The translations under genes and the position numbers were made by a program. Under the pieces are notes generated by a model. That model was not told the DNA's origin, made no database searches, and was given only the letters and a program-made list of their open reading frames with translations. A stretch of 64,000 bases of DNA from Paenibacillus timonensis. Lineage in GTDB: Bacteria; Bacillota; Bacilli; Paenibacillales; Paenibacillaceae. Below are positions 52,483-61,405 of the stretch, in pieces. The stretch spans positions 1 to 64,000 of the forward strand of contig NZ_JAKSXN010000010.1 in the NCBI RefSeq assembly GCF_022427145.1, in the 5' to 3' direction. Every line of letters starts with the position of its first letter. Positions within the stretch are counted from its first letter, which is position 1.

Positions 52483-53766
52483 ATGCAGAGCTATATCGGA
52501 CCGGAACAAGTGTTGAAGAAGCGGGAGCAGTATTTTTATCCATGCACCAGCCACTTTTATCGGAATCCGCCGCAGCTGGTGAAGGGGGGAATGCAGTATT
52601 TGTTCGGGCATGACGGCAAGCGGTACACCGACTTTTTTGCCGGCGTGTCGGTGGTGGCCAGCGGCCACTGCAACCCGGAAATCGCCGAGCGGACGGCCGA
52701 GCAGCTGCGAACGCTGCAGCATACGTGCACAATCTATTTGACGCAGCCCAACGTGGATTTGGCGGAGCGGCTGGCCGGCGTACTGCCGGGCGGACTGCGC
52801 CGGACATTCTTCGTCAACAGCGGCTCGGAGGCGAATGAAGGCGCCCTGCTGCTGGCCCGCATGCATACGGGGCGGCGGGGCTTCCTGGCGCTGGAGCAGG
52901 GGCTTCACGGCCGGACGTACCTGACGATGAGCGTGACCGGTCTCCAAATGTGGCGGACTGATCCACAGTTGGCCCAGGACACGGACGTCACATTTATTCC
53001 CCGGCCGTACGAGCGGGGCCTTAGCGCCGATGAGGCGGCACGCCGCTCCCTCGCGGCCCTGGAGGCGGCGCTGGCGGAGAAAGGCGATACCATCGCCGCG
53101 ATGATCGCCGAGCCGATCCAGGGCAATGCCGGCATCGTCGCGCCGGCGGACTGGTATTTCGCTGAAGTGAAGCGCCTGCTGGAGCAGCACGGCGTGCTGC
53201 TCATCGCCGATGAAATTCAGACCGGGTTCGGCCGGACGGGCCGGATGTTCGCCATGGACCGGTACGGCGTCACGCCGGACATCCTGACGATGGCCAAAGC
53301 GCTCGGCAGCGGCATCCCGGTGGCGGGCTTCGCCACCACCGATGAGATCGCGGCCAGCCTGAACCGGCCATCCGCCTCCACGTTCGGCGGCAACCCCGTC
53401 TCGTCCGTGACCGCGCTCGCGGTCCTGGACTACATCGAGGCGCATCGCCTGCCCGAGCGGGCCGAGCGCCTCGGCGAGCTGCTGCGCGGCGGCTTGACGC
53501 GCCTCGCCGCGCGGTTCCCGCAGCACGTCTCCGAAGTGCGCGGCGCGGGGCTGATGCTCGGCGCGGAGCTCTGCGCCGAGGAGCCCGAGCGCGGCGCGAA
53601 GCTCACCGACGACGTGCTGGAGGCGATGCTGGACCGCGGCTATATCATCGGCAAGAACGGCGTGAACCGCAACGTTCTGGCCTTCCAGCCGCCGCTGGTC
53701 ATCGCCGAGGACGACGTGCGCGGCATGCTGGACGCGCTCGAGGCCGTGCTGGCGGAGTTGGCGTAA
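52483..53766 (+). CDS. Class III PLP-dependent aminotransferase
   Basis: A 427-residue aminotransferase resembling the AGXT2/PydD beta-alanine group. GHCNPEIAER near 62-71, SGSEANEGALLLAR (about 109-122), the ADEIQTGFGRTG motif near 244-255, and MAKALGSGIP with the PLP Lys near 270 are intact. It probably moves an amino group from a beta- or omega-amino acid to pyruvate or glyoxylate; the substrate is inferred only from family. It is 23 nt from the U32 gene. Confidence 0.85.
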   Translation: MQSYIGPEQVLKKREQYFYPCTSHFYRNPPQLVKGGMQYLFGHDGKRYTDFFAGVSVVASGHCNPEIAERTAEQLRTLQHTCTIYLTQPNVDLAERLAGVLPGGLRRTFFVNSGSEANEGALLLARMHTGRRGFLALEQGLHGRTYLTMSVTGLQMWRTDPQLAQDTDVTFIPRPYERGLSADEAARRSLAALEAALAEKGDTIAAMIAEPIQGNAGIVAPADWYFAEVKRLLEQHGVLLIADEIQTGFGRTGRMFAMDRYGVTPDILTMAKALGSGIPVAGFATTDEIAASLNRPSASTFGGNPVSSVTALAVLDYIEAHRLPERAERLGELLRGGLTRLAARFPQHVSEVRGAGLMLGAELCAEEPERGAKLTDDVLEAMLDRGYIIGKNGVNRNVLAFQPPLVIAEDDVRGMLDALEAVLAELA

Positions 53767-53809
53767 CGGCGCCAGCCCGGCAGCCAGCTTCAGCCCCAGC
53801 CACAGGCTG

Positions 53810-54003
53810 AAATAGCGGTAAATAATACCCTTATTTCACCGCTCCCGGCCTCCGGTCGCCCAAATAGCGGTAAAAAGTACCCTTATTTGCCGCCGATGCC
53901 GGGAAAACCCGCCGTTGGGCGCGAAATAAGGGTAGAAAATACCGCTAATTCAGCCAAACCGGCGGTTAACTGGATAAATAGCGGTATATTTTACCGCTAT
54001 CTG
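53810..54003. repeat. AAATAGCGGTA-type repeat cluster
   Basis: Four copies of a 27-bp near-palindrome beginning AAATAGCGGTA or AAATAAGGGTA, at 53810, 53862, 53924 and 53976. Spacings are 52, 62 and 52 bp. It fills the interval between the aminotransferase and the prenyltransferase genes, with nothing else visible. Confidence 0.7.
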
Positions 54004-54077
54004 GATGGCGGCGACGGTGTAGGGGCGGGGGAACTGAGGCTTCATGCAGAATGCTTTTGAAGGAGAGTGACCATCCC

Positions 54078-54950
54078 ATGGAAGTAGCCCGTAAAATCGG
54101 CACCAAAATCCGGTTGTACAGCGAATTGGTGATGTTTTCGCATACGTTGTTTTCGCTGCCCTTCGCCATCATCTCGATGATCTGGGCAGCGGAGGGATTC
54201 CCGTCGTGGCGCGTGATGCTGTGGGGGCTGATCGCCTTAATCGGCGCGCGAAACGGCGCAAACGCCTTTAACCGCGTGGTGGACCGCGTCTTTGATGCGC
54301 AAAACCCGCGCACCGCGCATCGCCACCTGCCGCGGAAGCTGTTGGAGTCGAAGGAGGTGCTGGCGTTCGTCGCGGTCAACTATGCGATCTTTATTTTTGC
54401 CGCGGGGATGTTGAATGCGCTGTGCCTGATCCTGTCGCCGGTCGCCATCTTCCTGATTTCATCCTACTCATATACCAAGCGGTTTACGTATCTCAGCCAT
54501 TTGTACCTGGGCTTTACGATCGCTTCGGCTCCGATCGGCGCTTGGTTCGCCGTCACCGGCCAGTTCGCGTTTACGCCGTTTATTCTCGGCACGATCGTCA
54601 TGCTGTGGATTGCCGGGTTTGACATCATCTACGGCTCGCAGGACATCGACTTTGACCGCAGCCACGGCCTTTGGTCCATTCCCAGCGCGTTTGGACTGAA
54701 GAACGGCTTGCGCATCGCGGCCGGCTTGCATTTCATCATGGTCCTGCTGCTGATCGCGTTAATCCCGATCCGCCAGCTGGGGTGGCTTTATATCACGGGA
54801 ATCATCCTGGCCATCCTGCTGCTGATGACGGAACACAAAATCATCAAGCCGTCGAACCGAAAACGCATGAACGTGGCCTCCTACAATTTAAACCAGGTCA
54901 TCAGCATGGTCATCCTGTTCTTTGCCCTTGCCGATTACTTCCTGTTGTAA
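54078..54950 (+). CDS. UbiA family prenyltransferase (DmkA-position)
   Basis: A 290-residue UbiA-like protein with eight or nine helices. First Asp-rich motif NAFNRVVDRVFDAQNPRT near 62-80 and second DIIYGSQDIDFDRSHG near 186-201 bind prenyl diphosphate and Mg2+. The pattern is the TIGR01475 type (MqnP/UbiA-like). It should attach a prenyl chain to an aromatic acid in quinone synthesis. In the FLEET locus of Listeria the DmkA makes a demethylmenaquinone; whether this protein is its true counterpart or the futalosine-route MqnP is not settled. ATG 54078 has AAGGAGA. Confidence 0.7.
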   Translation: MEVARKIGTKIRLYSELVMFSHTLFSLPFAIISMIWAAEGFPSWRVMLWGLIALIGARNGANAFNRVVDRVFDAQNPRTAHRHLPRKLLESKEVLAFVAVNYAIFIFAAGMLNALCLILSPVAIFLISSYSYTKRFTYLSHLYLGFTIASAPIGAWFAVTGQFAFTPFILGTIVMLWIAGFDIIYGSQDIDFDRSHGLWSIPSAFGLKNGLRIAAGLHFIMVLLLIALIPIRQLGWLYITGIILAILLLMTEHKIIKPSNRKRMNVASYNLNQVISMVILFFALADYFLL

Positions 54951-54978
54951 ACCGGCTGCGTGCCGTATAGACGTCAGA

Positions 54979-55006
54979 CCCCCGCCCAGACATGCATGGG
55001 CGGGGG
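54979..55006. terminator. GC-rich hairpin after the prenyltransferase gene
   Basis: CCCCCGCCCA and TGGGCGGGGG form a 10-bp stem, with only GTT after it; the T-run is weak. A second hairpin follows at 55023-55060. Confidence 0.55.
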
Positions 55007-55022
55007 TGTTCGCGTACAACGA

Positions 55023-55060
55023 AAAAATCCCTTCGCGCGACCAAGCCGGCAAGGGATTGA
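55023..55060. terminator. Bidirectional terminator before the MFS gene
   Basis: AATCCCTT and AAGGGATT form the stem, with A-run on the left and TGAAAAATT on the right, so it works best for the minus strand. Confidence 0.6.
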
Positions 55061-55234
55061 AAAATTAAGAACTTATGTTCGATTTATGGCACATCGCAAA
55101 TAGGAGGGCCCTTATTCGATTTTCATATTATTAGTATAAAACAGCCGCGAAGATAAGTCTATATTTTCCTATCGCGATCCCTTATAGTGGGGTTACCCGG
55201 CCGGGAACACGTTCACGAAATGAAGGAGGAGCAC

Positions 55235-56497
55235 GTGCAGTTACGTATCTGGGATGCCAATTTGAAAATCAGATTAGTGGGAGAGGCGCTCTTTAACCTG
55301 CTGTTCTGGATGTACTTCCCGTTTATCGCCGTCTATTTCGGATCCGCGTTGGGAAATCGCATGGCCGGTCTATTAATGGCTGTGCCCCCGCTCTTTAGCA
55401 TGCTCGGCAACCTGGTGGGAGGGGCGCTTTCGGACCGGATCGGACGCCGTCCGGTGATGCTGGCCGGCGCCTTGATTCAGGCGCTGATGTTCGTCCTGTT
55501 TGCGGTTTCTTCCTCCCATTGGCTCGAATACCTCGCTTACATCGGCATCGGGCTGGGAGGCGCGGCCTACAGGCCGGCTAGCTCAGCGATGGTGGCCGAT
55601 CTGGTTCCTGCCGAACACCGCAGGCAGGTGTTTGCGACGTTTACGACGGCGAACAATTTGGGGGCGGTACTCGGACCTGCCCTGGGAGCCGTATTCTTTT
55701 TCCGATATCGGCAAGAGCTGTTGTGGACCTGTGCGGGGATCCTGCTGCTTTACTATATCGCGATCTATATGATGGTTCGAGAGACGAGGCCGCTTGCAAC
55801 CGGGGGGGAGCAGGCGCAGTCCGTGTCTCTTCCCCGGTTGTTGAAAGAGCAGTGGGAAGGATACGGCGTCATTCTCCGCGATCGGGTGTTTCTCGTCTAT
55901 CTGCTGGCCGGAGTCTTTGCCCTCGTGCCGATCATGCAGCTGGATTTATATTTGGCGGTCTATTTATCCAATGACGTACCGGCCCAGGCGTTGTTTCATT
56001 GGAACGGGGGCGGCTTGACGTTGTCGGGGAAGGAGATTTACGGCTGGATCCTCGGGTTTAACGGACTCTTGTTCGTCTTGTTCGTTCTCCCGATCACCAA
56101 ATGGCTTCGTCATTGGAAGGAACGGGATATATTTGTGATGTCCGCACTGCTCTCCGGAGGAGGTACCTTTGCCGTCGGACTGAATCCGCAGATCTGGTAC
56201 CTGTTTACGGTAACCGTTTTGTTTACCTTCGGAGAAATGGTCAGGATGCCGGTTACGCAAAGCTTTATTAGCCGTTATGCGCCGGAGCGGGCGAGGGGGC
56301 AGTATATGGGGGCGGACAACCTGCAATATACCTTTGGCCGGATGCTGGCGCCGGTGACCATCACCCTGTCGGCCTGGCTGCCCCCTATGGGCGTGTTTAC
56401 GGTCATCTTGGCCTTCGCCCTCGTCAGTGTTGCGTTTTATCTTCAGCTCTACCGCATGTCTCCCGAGCCCGAAGCCCCTTCTTCGGGAACCTCTTAG
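55235..56497 (+). CDS. MFS transporter
   Basis: A 420-residue transporter with twelve predicted helices. The loop 2-3 motif GGALSDRIGRRPVML near 60-74 is the MFS signature. It is drug/H+-antiporter-like; the cargo is unknown. GTG 55235 is chosen since AAGGAGG is 5 nt away; ATG 55220 lacks a box. It sits inside the electron-transfer block but has its own upstream terminators, so it is probably unrelated. Confidence 0.8.
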   Translation: MQLRIWDANLKIRLVGEALFNLLFWMYFPFIAVYFGSALGNRMAGLLMAVPPLFSMLGNLVGGALSDRIGRRPVMLAGALIQALMFVLFAVSSSHWLEYLAYIGIGLGGAAYRPASSAMVADLVPAEHRRQVFATFTTANNLGAVLGPALGAVFFFRYRQELLWTCAGILLLYYIAIYMMVRETRPLATGGEQAQSVSLPRLLKEQWEGYGVILRDRVFLVYLLAGVFALVPIMQLDLYLAVYLSNDVPAQALFHWNGGGLTLSGKEIYGWILGFNGLLFVLFVLPITKWLRHWKERDIFVMSALLSGGGTFAVGLNPQIWYLFTVTVLFTFGEMVRMPVTQSFISRYAPERARGQYMGADNLQYTFGRMLAPVTITLSAWLPPMGVFTVILAFALVSVAFYLQLYRMSPEPEAPSSGTS

Positions 56498-56511
56498 TCG
56501 CTTATAGACGC

Positions 56512-56561
56512 AAAAAAAGCGTGAACCGCAAGGGCATTCCTCCCTGAGGTTCGCGCTTTTT
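56512..56561. terminator. Bidirectional terminator
   Basis: AAAAAGCGTGAACC and GGTTCGCGCTTTTT form a long stem with A- and T-runs on both sides, between the MFS gene (+) and the polyprenyl synthase gene (-). Confidence 0.8.
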
Positions 56562-56569
56562 CGTATGGA

Positions 56570-57550
56570 TTACTTCTCCCGGCCGCCAAAATAATTCAGC
56601 AGCGCCTGCAGATCGCGGTGCGCCGGATAATGGCCCAGACGATCGATGATGTCTTGCGCCTCGCTCAGGTACCGGCGGCTCAACTCCTCGGTTTGTTCAA
56701 GCGCGCCGCTCGCTTGGATTGCCGCTACAACGGCGTCAACTTCGTCTATGGGGCTGTCTGCCGTAATCGCCCGGATCGATGGCGCAAGTGCCACATCCTG
56801 CAGGGCATAGAGGACGGGGAGCGTGACCTGGCCGCTGCGCAGGTCGCTGCCGGCCGGCTTGCCCAGCTTCTCTGCGGATTGGGTGAAGTCGAGCACGTCG
56901 TCGCGAATTTGGAACGACATGCCAAGCTTTTCGCCGAAGGTGTACAGCAGTTCCGCCGTCTCCGCGTCCGCACCGGCGGCTTTCGCGCCGATCTGCAGGC
57001 AGGTCGCCATGAGTTGGGCGGTTTTGTTCTTCGACTTCTCCAAGTACTCCGAAATCGTCACGTCGTAATCAAACAAATGAGAGAGCTGTTGATATTCGCC
57101 CAAGCATAACTTCGTTGTCGCCATGGAGGAGAGATCGTAAACGAATTTCTCCCGTTCCGCGGAATACACGGAGATCAGCTCGATGACTCTGGCGGACATA
57201 TAGTTGCCGACATGCAACGCGCCGCTGACGCCCAGCTTGATATGCATCGCCTTCTGGCCGCGCCGCATCGGCGAATCGTCGATGATGTCGTCATGGATGA
57301 GGGACGCGGCGTGAATGAATTCCGCGGCGGCTGCAAGCCGCCATACCTTCTTCGGATCGGGTTCGGGGCCGAAGCGGCTGCCAACGATGACCATTAGGGG
57401 ACGAACCCGTTTGCCGCCCGAACGGACCAATTCCACGATGCTCTTGGCAAGCTGGGAGGATCGGGGGACGTCACGGTCGTATTTCACCATATTCTCAATT
57501 TCCCGATCGACCGTTTTCAACGAGATGTTCAACGATTCCTCAAGCTTCAT
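56570..57550 (-). CDS. Polyprenyl diphosphate synthase, HepT/DmkB-like
   Basis: A 326-residue trans-prenyltransferase. The two Asp-rich motifs, DDIIDDSPMRR near 90-100 and IRDDVLDFT near 217-225, bind substrate and Mg2+. It elongates farnesyl or geranylgeranyl diphosphate into the quinone side chain and would supply the prenyltransferase at 54078-54950. AGGAGG precedes the ATG. In the Listeria FLEET locus this role is filled by DmkB. The linked HepS-like gene lies immediately upstream. Confidence 0.82.
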   Translation of the reverse strand: MKLEESLNISLKTVDREIENMVKYDRDVPRSSQLAKSIVELVRSGGKRVRPLMVIVGSRFGPEPDPKKVWRLAAAAEFIHAASLIHDDIIDDSPMRRGQKAMHIKLGVSGALHVGNYMSARVIELISVYSAEREKFVYDLSSMATTKLCLGEYQQLSHLFDYDVTISEYLEKSKNKTAQLMATCLQIGAKAAGADAETAELLYTFGEKLGMSFQIRDDVLDFTQSAEKLGKPAGSDLRSGQVTLPVLYALQDVALAPSIRAITADSPIDEVDAVVAAIQASGALEQTEELSRRYLSEAQDIIDRLGHYPAHRDLQALLNYFGGREK

Positions 57551-57642
57551 GGCGATCCCTCCTGGATATGGGTTAGCGGAATTCGGATTTGTAACGGATT
57601 GCGAGCCTTCCGTCGCGGAGCTACGCTACGCGCCCCTAGGTT

Positions 57643-58086
57643 TTACATCGCCTTGGTGGCGGTGCTGCGGTTGTTCTCCAACTGCAGGAACAGTTCCCAG
57701 GCTTTGAGCAAGCGTTCGTCCTCGGAGCGTCCCTCGACGCGTTTGATTTGCAGTTGCTTGATGATCGGAGCAAGATGCGTAAGCAAGTCGAACTCCTCCC
57801 ATTTCAGGCATAGCTCAACGTAAAAACTGTATAGGTAGTCGCCGTCCAACACCTTGCGGGTCAGCGTTTCGCCGGGAGCGAGGGAGCTGCATTCGCTGTG
57901 GCGTTGAAGAGCGAGCTTGATTGCGATGTAAATGGATAAACGTTGGCACTGGCGTAACGCCGACAAGTCGTATTGCTCCAGCAGAATTGCCAGCGGGATA
58001 ACTTCCTCTTGCGGTAAATCTAACTTAATGCCGGCCTCGGGCGATAGTTCGCCCTGCAATAAGCGATAAGCGTCTTGGATGAGCAC
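57643..58086 (-). CDS. Short HepS-like (HEPPP_synt_1) partner protein
   Basis: A 147-residue protein, helical and hydrophilic. LDGDYLYSFYVELCLKWEE near 83-101, with later LAPIIKQL, resembles the central part of heptaprenyl diphosphate synthase component I (usually about 250 residues), so it may be a shortened component I. GTG 58086 has AAGGAG 10 nt upstream; GTG 58095 is too close. It is 92 bp upstream of the synthase gene and probably co-transcribed. Confidence 0.5.
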   Translation of the reverse strand: MLIQDAYRLLQGELSPEAGIKLDLPQEEVIPLAILLEQYDLSALRQCQRLSIYIAIKLALQRHSECSSLAPGETLTRKVLDGDYLYSFYVELCLKWEEFDLLTHLAPIIKQLQIKRVEGRSEDERLLKAWELFLQLENNRSTATKAM

Positions 58087-58110
58087 ATCAATCACACTCC
58101 TTAAAGAGGT

Positions 58111-58320
58111 AGTTCAAAAAGTCATCTTTCGATCACGAAGCAAGAACAGGTAGCGTATCCGGCAGCGAATCTTGAATTCAGCCGGGCCAAAGCTTATGCT
58201 TCCGAAGCATGTTTCCGACGGAAACATTTCAGCTGTTCACGTACCCCAATCGTACGCTCCGCTACTCAGCCCCTAGCTTCATCCAACCTTCTTGGTGCTC
58301 AACTCCTGACTTTTTGAACT
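58111..58320 (-). mobile_element. MITE-like element with 14-bp terminal inverted repeats
   Basis: AGTTCAAAAAGTCA (58111-58124) and TGACTTTTTGAACT (58307-58320) are perfect inverted ends of a 210-bp non-coding element. On the minus strand its inside matches the units at 551-903 (AAGAAGGTTGGATGAAGCTAG, GAATTCAAGATTCG and CGTGATC recur). No clear target-site duplication. It separates ndh2 from the polyprenyl synthase operon. Confidence 0.65.
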
Positions 58321-58376
58321 TGCACCTTAAAAGCAGGTAGGCTTGCAGGGACCCTGACACCGATTTCGGCAAAGGA

Positions 58377-58415
58377 GAAAAAGGAGAGTAATGTGCGCCA
58401 GGCGCACATTACTCC
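58377..58415 (-). terminator. Terminator after the NADH dehydrogenase gene
   Basis: GAGTAATGTGCGCC and GGCGCACATTACTC form a 14-bp stem, with CTCTCCTTTTTC on the minus strand after it. Confidence 0.75.
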
Positions 58416-58441
58416 GGTTCAAGGTTTCATAAAGAGCTGTT

Positions 58442-60319
58442 CTATTCGGTATAGAGATACCATCTTCGCACAAGCGGGATTCGTTTCCATTGTTTCTTGA
58501 GCCAAGGAAGTACGTAGTAATCCAAGCCAAACGTGCTGCCCGATCCGCCGATCAGGGCGACGCCTGCGGTCATGTACCACAGCATTTCCGTCGAAGCCAT
58601 GCTGGAGGACCAGATCATGACGCCAAGCGCGACGGTGGCTGCCGATGCGATGGCGGTGAAGAGACCTACGATGATCATGACGCCAAGCGCGATTTCCGCA
58701 AAGACCATGAAGAACTGGAATACGGTAGCCAGAGCGGTGTAACCGCCGTCCGAAGTGTAGAAGAACACATCCATGAACCAGCCAACGATCGATTTGATGA
58801 ATCCAGGCACCGGTAAGGCGGTAACCGCCGTCGAGGCGCTTTCTACAGCCGAAGCTGCCGCTTGGGCATCTACGGTCTTCGTCACTTCGCCGGCTGCTTC
58901 ACTGGCCGCCGAGATGACGTCGGCATTTGGAGAAGCCGGAATCAAGAAGATGTTCGATGGATCTTTCCAAACCTTCGGAAGCTTGTCGAGGCCTTCCTCC
59001 AGCCATTTGTAGCCGACGAAGATCCGAAGCGGCAGGAGCCAGAAGTTCGGCGAACGTTTTGCAAAGTGACCGCCAACGAAGCTTCTGCGATTGTTCACGT
59101 GGAAGAATTCGTGCATCATATAAGTCCATACTTTGGCAAAACCAGCCACGGTGAACAGGTAGTACATGTTGATCAAGTGCTTGCTGAACATGGCCATGAA
59201 GCCGCTCAGCATAAACATTTTGTTCGGCAGACCGACATTCGCTACGCCGTAGCGGCTGCCGATACAAACCATGGTTCCGTGGAAGCCCGGTTTATAAGAC
59301 TTCTTCGGTTTGCCGTGAATGTCCGCATGAATGTTGTGCGCGATAAGCGGACCGGCTTGCTCGGCATTTTCAACCATCTGGGGTACCGGACGGGTCTCGC
59401 CTTCCGGAATGAAGAAGATGTTGTCGCCGACGATATAAACGTTCTCGTGATCGATGCTTTGCAGCTTATCGTTCGTTACGATCCGTTTGCGGCCTTCCTG
59501 CTTCACATCGAGCTTGCCGACGAGTTCGGAGCCTTCGACGCCGGCCGTCCAAACGATCGTGTCGGCTTCCAGCTCTTTGCCTTCGCCAAGCTGTACGCTG
59601 GTCGGCGTTACGCCGGTGATCTTGGCGCTCGTAATGATTTCTACGTTCATCTTGTGCAGTCGTTTCGCAGCTTTTTCGATCAATTTGTCGGGCAGGATCG
59701 GCAGGATTTTCGGAGCCATATCGGCAACGACCAGGCGAACCTCGCTCGGATCGATAAAGAACTCTTTGCACAGCTCGTCGCGGAATTCGGCCAATTCGCC
59801 AACCAATTCCACACCGGTAAAGCCGGCGCCTACTACGACGAAGGACAACATTTTGCGGCGTTTGGCCGCATTGCGAACCTTCGCTGCCTCGCTGAATTTG
59901 TTGCGTACTTGCTCTTTCAAGCGTACGGCGTCTTCATAGGACCATAGCGTCAGCGCATGTTCCTCGGCGCCCGGGATCCCGAAGAAGGTCGGTTTGCAGC
60001 CGGTACCGATAACGAGGTAATCGTATTTATAAGTCGTTTGCTCGGAACGAAGTTCTTTGGCGTTAAAATCAATGTTATCGATGGAATCCAGAACCACGTC
60101 GACTTTTTGTCCGGCAAAAATCTTTTTCAGTTCGATTTTGACCGAATCTTCCGGTGCCCGATTGGCTGCGACTTCATGCAATTCCGTCAACAGTGTGTGG
60201 TAGGGGTTCCGGTCAATCAGCTTGATCTCCACGTCTTTATCTTTTTTGAACAGTTTGGCCAGATGCTTGGAAGTAACTACACCGCCATAACCGCCGCCCA
60301 AAACTACGATTTTCTTCAA
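58442..60319 (-). CDS. ndh2: Type II NADH dehydrogenase with C-terminal membrane domain (Ndh2-like)
   Basis: A 625-residue protein. The N-terminal flavoprotein part (about 1-410) has GGGYGG at 8-13, GTGCKP, VVGAGFTGVELVGEL near 166-180 and VYIVGDNIFF: FAD- and NADH-binding motifs of NDH-2. After a membrane region (about 370-450) comes a DoxX-like helical domain (about 510-620). In Listeria Ndh2 in the FLEET locus has the same extension and passes electrons to a membrane quinone. TTG 60319 gives KKIVVLGGG; GTG 60328 is an alternative. 41 nt from the pplA-like gene. Confidence 0.85.
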   Translation of the reverse strand: MKKIVVLGGGYGGVVTSKHLAKLFKKDKDVEIKLIDRNPYHTLLTELHEVAANRAPEDSVKIELKKIFAGQKVDVVLDSIDNIDFNAKELRSEQTTYKYDYLVIGTGCKPTFFGIPGAEEHALTLWSYEDAVRLKEQVRNKFSEAAKVRNAAKRRKMLSFVVVGAGFTGVELVGELAEFRDELCKEFFIDPSEVRLVVADMAPKILPILPDKLIEKAAKRLHKMNVEIITSAKITGVTPTSVQLGEGKELEADTIVWTAGVEGSELVGKLDVKQEGRKRIVTNDKLQSIDHENVYIVGDNIFFIPEGETRPVPQMVENAEQAGPLIAHNIHADIHGKPKKSYKPGFHGTMVCIGSRYGVANVGLPNKMFMLSGFMAMFSKHLINMYYLFTVAGFAKVWTYMMHEFFHVNNRRSFVGGHFAKRSPNFWLLPLRIFVGYKWLEEGLDKLPKVWKDPSNIFLIPASPNADVISAASEAAGEVTKTVDAQAAASAVESASTAVTALPVPGFIKSIVGWFMDVFFYTSDGGYTALATVFQFFMVFAEIALGVMIIVGLFTAIASAATVALGVMIWSSSMASTEMLWYMTAGVALIGGSGSTFGLDYYVLPWLKKQWKRIPLVRRWYLYTE

Positions 60320-60360
60320 GAGATTCACCTTCTCATTTTAGGGTGGGTGGTAATATGCGA

Positions 60361-61269
60361 TTATTTCGCTTGTTCAAGTGCCTTGGTCACGAGTTCGAAA
60401 TAAGATTGCAGCGAGATCGTAGCACCGGAGATGGCGTCGGTTTTGCCTTCTTCGTTAAACGTCACGGCTGCCGGATCTTGCTTTTCAACCAGGAAAGCTT
60501 CGGCTTTAGCGGCTTCTTCGTGCCATTCGGCTTGCGCGCCGCCGGCTTTCATGCCGTATTTGCCGTCGATCGATGTTTGTTTCTTGTCTTCCCCTTTTTC
60601 GTTCACGCCGCTGAGGTTAACTTTAACGATCTTGCCTGCCGCAACAACGACGTCAACGGTATCTTTCCAACCGGATTTCTCGTCGAAGGCTGCTCCTTCG
60701 GCATGGTAGGTGCCGTCTTTGTAAGGACCGACTTCAACCGGACCGGCGGCCAGCGCTTGATCAGCCAAGTTAAAGAATTCACTTACATGGACGGAAACGC
60801 CGGCAATTGCATCGGTTTTGCCTTCTTCATTCAAAGTCACCGCTTTAGGATCCTGTTTCTCGATCAGGAACTGCTCGACTTTCTCGGCTTGTTCATGCCA
60901 TTCGGAAGAAGCGCCGCCGGCTTTCATGCCGTATTTGCCTTCTTTGGAGTAAGTCACTTTATCGACAGGAGCCTTTTCGCTCAGTCCGTTCCACTTGGCT
61001 TCCGTGATCTTGCCGCCGGAAACCGTCAGAGTTACGTAGGACTGCCAACCCGATTCCGCATCCACTTCACCTTGAGCATAGTACACGCCGTCTTGATACT
61101 TGCCTTGCTCTGCAGCAGCGTTGTTGCCGCCGGCATTTGTTGCGTTGGTGGCAGCAGCGTTGTTTGCCGGTTCTGCCGTGTTCGCGCTGTTCGCGTCATT
61201 GTTCGACCCGCAGCCGGCCAATACACCGAGCAGCAGGGCACTGCTAAGGATAATTGAAGCTTTTTTCAT
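60361..61269 (-). CDS. pplA: PplA-like lipoprotein with two FMN-binding domains
   Basis: A 302-residue lipoprotein: signal with LAGC (Cys near 20), an Asn/Ala-rich linker (about 22-55), then two FMN_bind-type repeats. Each has YxDGxYxAxGEVD/AAFDEKSGW, GKYGMKAGGA and EWHEEAAKAEAFL. The second ends in DAISGATISL, with the (S/T)GA(T/S) flavin-attachment motif near 282-286; the first has DAIAGVSVHV, a variant. In Listeria PplA carries covalent FMN and passes electrons outward. Upstream is a perfect Fnr site. GGAGG precedes the ATG. Confidence 0.85.
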   Translation of the reverse strand: MKKASIILSSALLLGVLAGCGSNNDANSANTAEPANNAAATNATNAGGNNAAAEQGKYQDGVYYAQGEVDAESGWQSYVTLTVSGGKITEAKWNGLSEKAPVDKVTYSKEGKYGMKAGGASSEWHEQAEKVEQFLIEKQDPKAVTLNEEGKTDAIAGVSVHVSEFFNLADQALAAGPVEVGPYKDGTYHAEGAAFDEKSGWKDTVDVVVAAGKIVKVNLSGVNEKGEDKKQTSIDGKYGMKAGGAQAEWHEEAAKAEAFLVEKQDPAAVTFNEEGKTDAISGATISLQSYFELVTKALEQAK

Positions 61270-61405
61270 GATAGAGACCTCCAGTGAATGAAATATATAT
61301 ATTAAAATGTGAAGACATTTTAATAACGGGAATCGGGTGGGGAAAACCTTGAAAAAGGCTGGTTTTATGAGGGGTTCGGGAGTCCCAAAACCTTTGTTCG
61401 ATGGA

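Noticed and set aside
54078-54950. Certain assignment as DmkA
   Set aside because: The motifs fit the wider UbiA/MqnP type, so the FLEET link rests on neighbourhood only.
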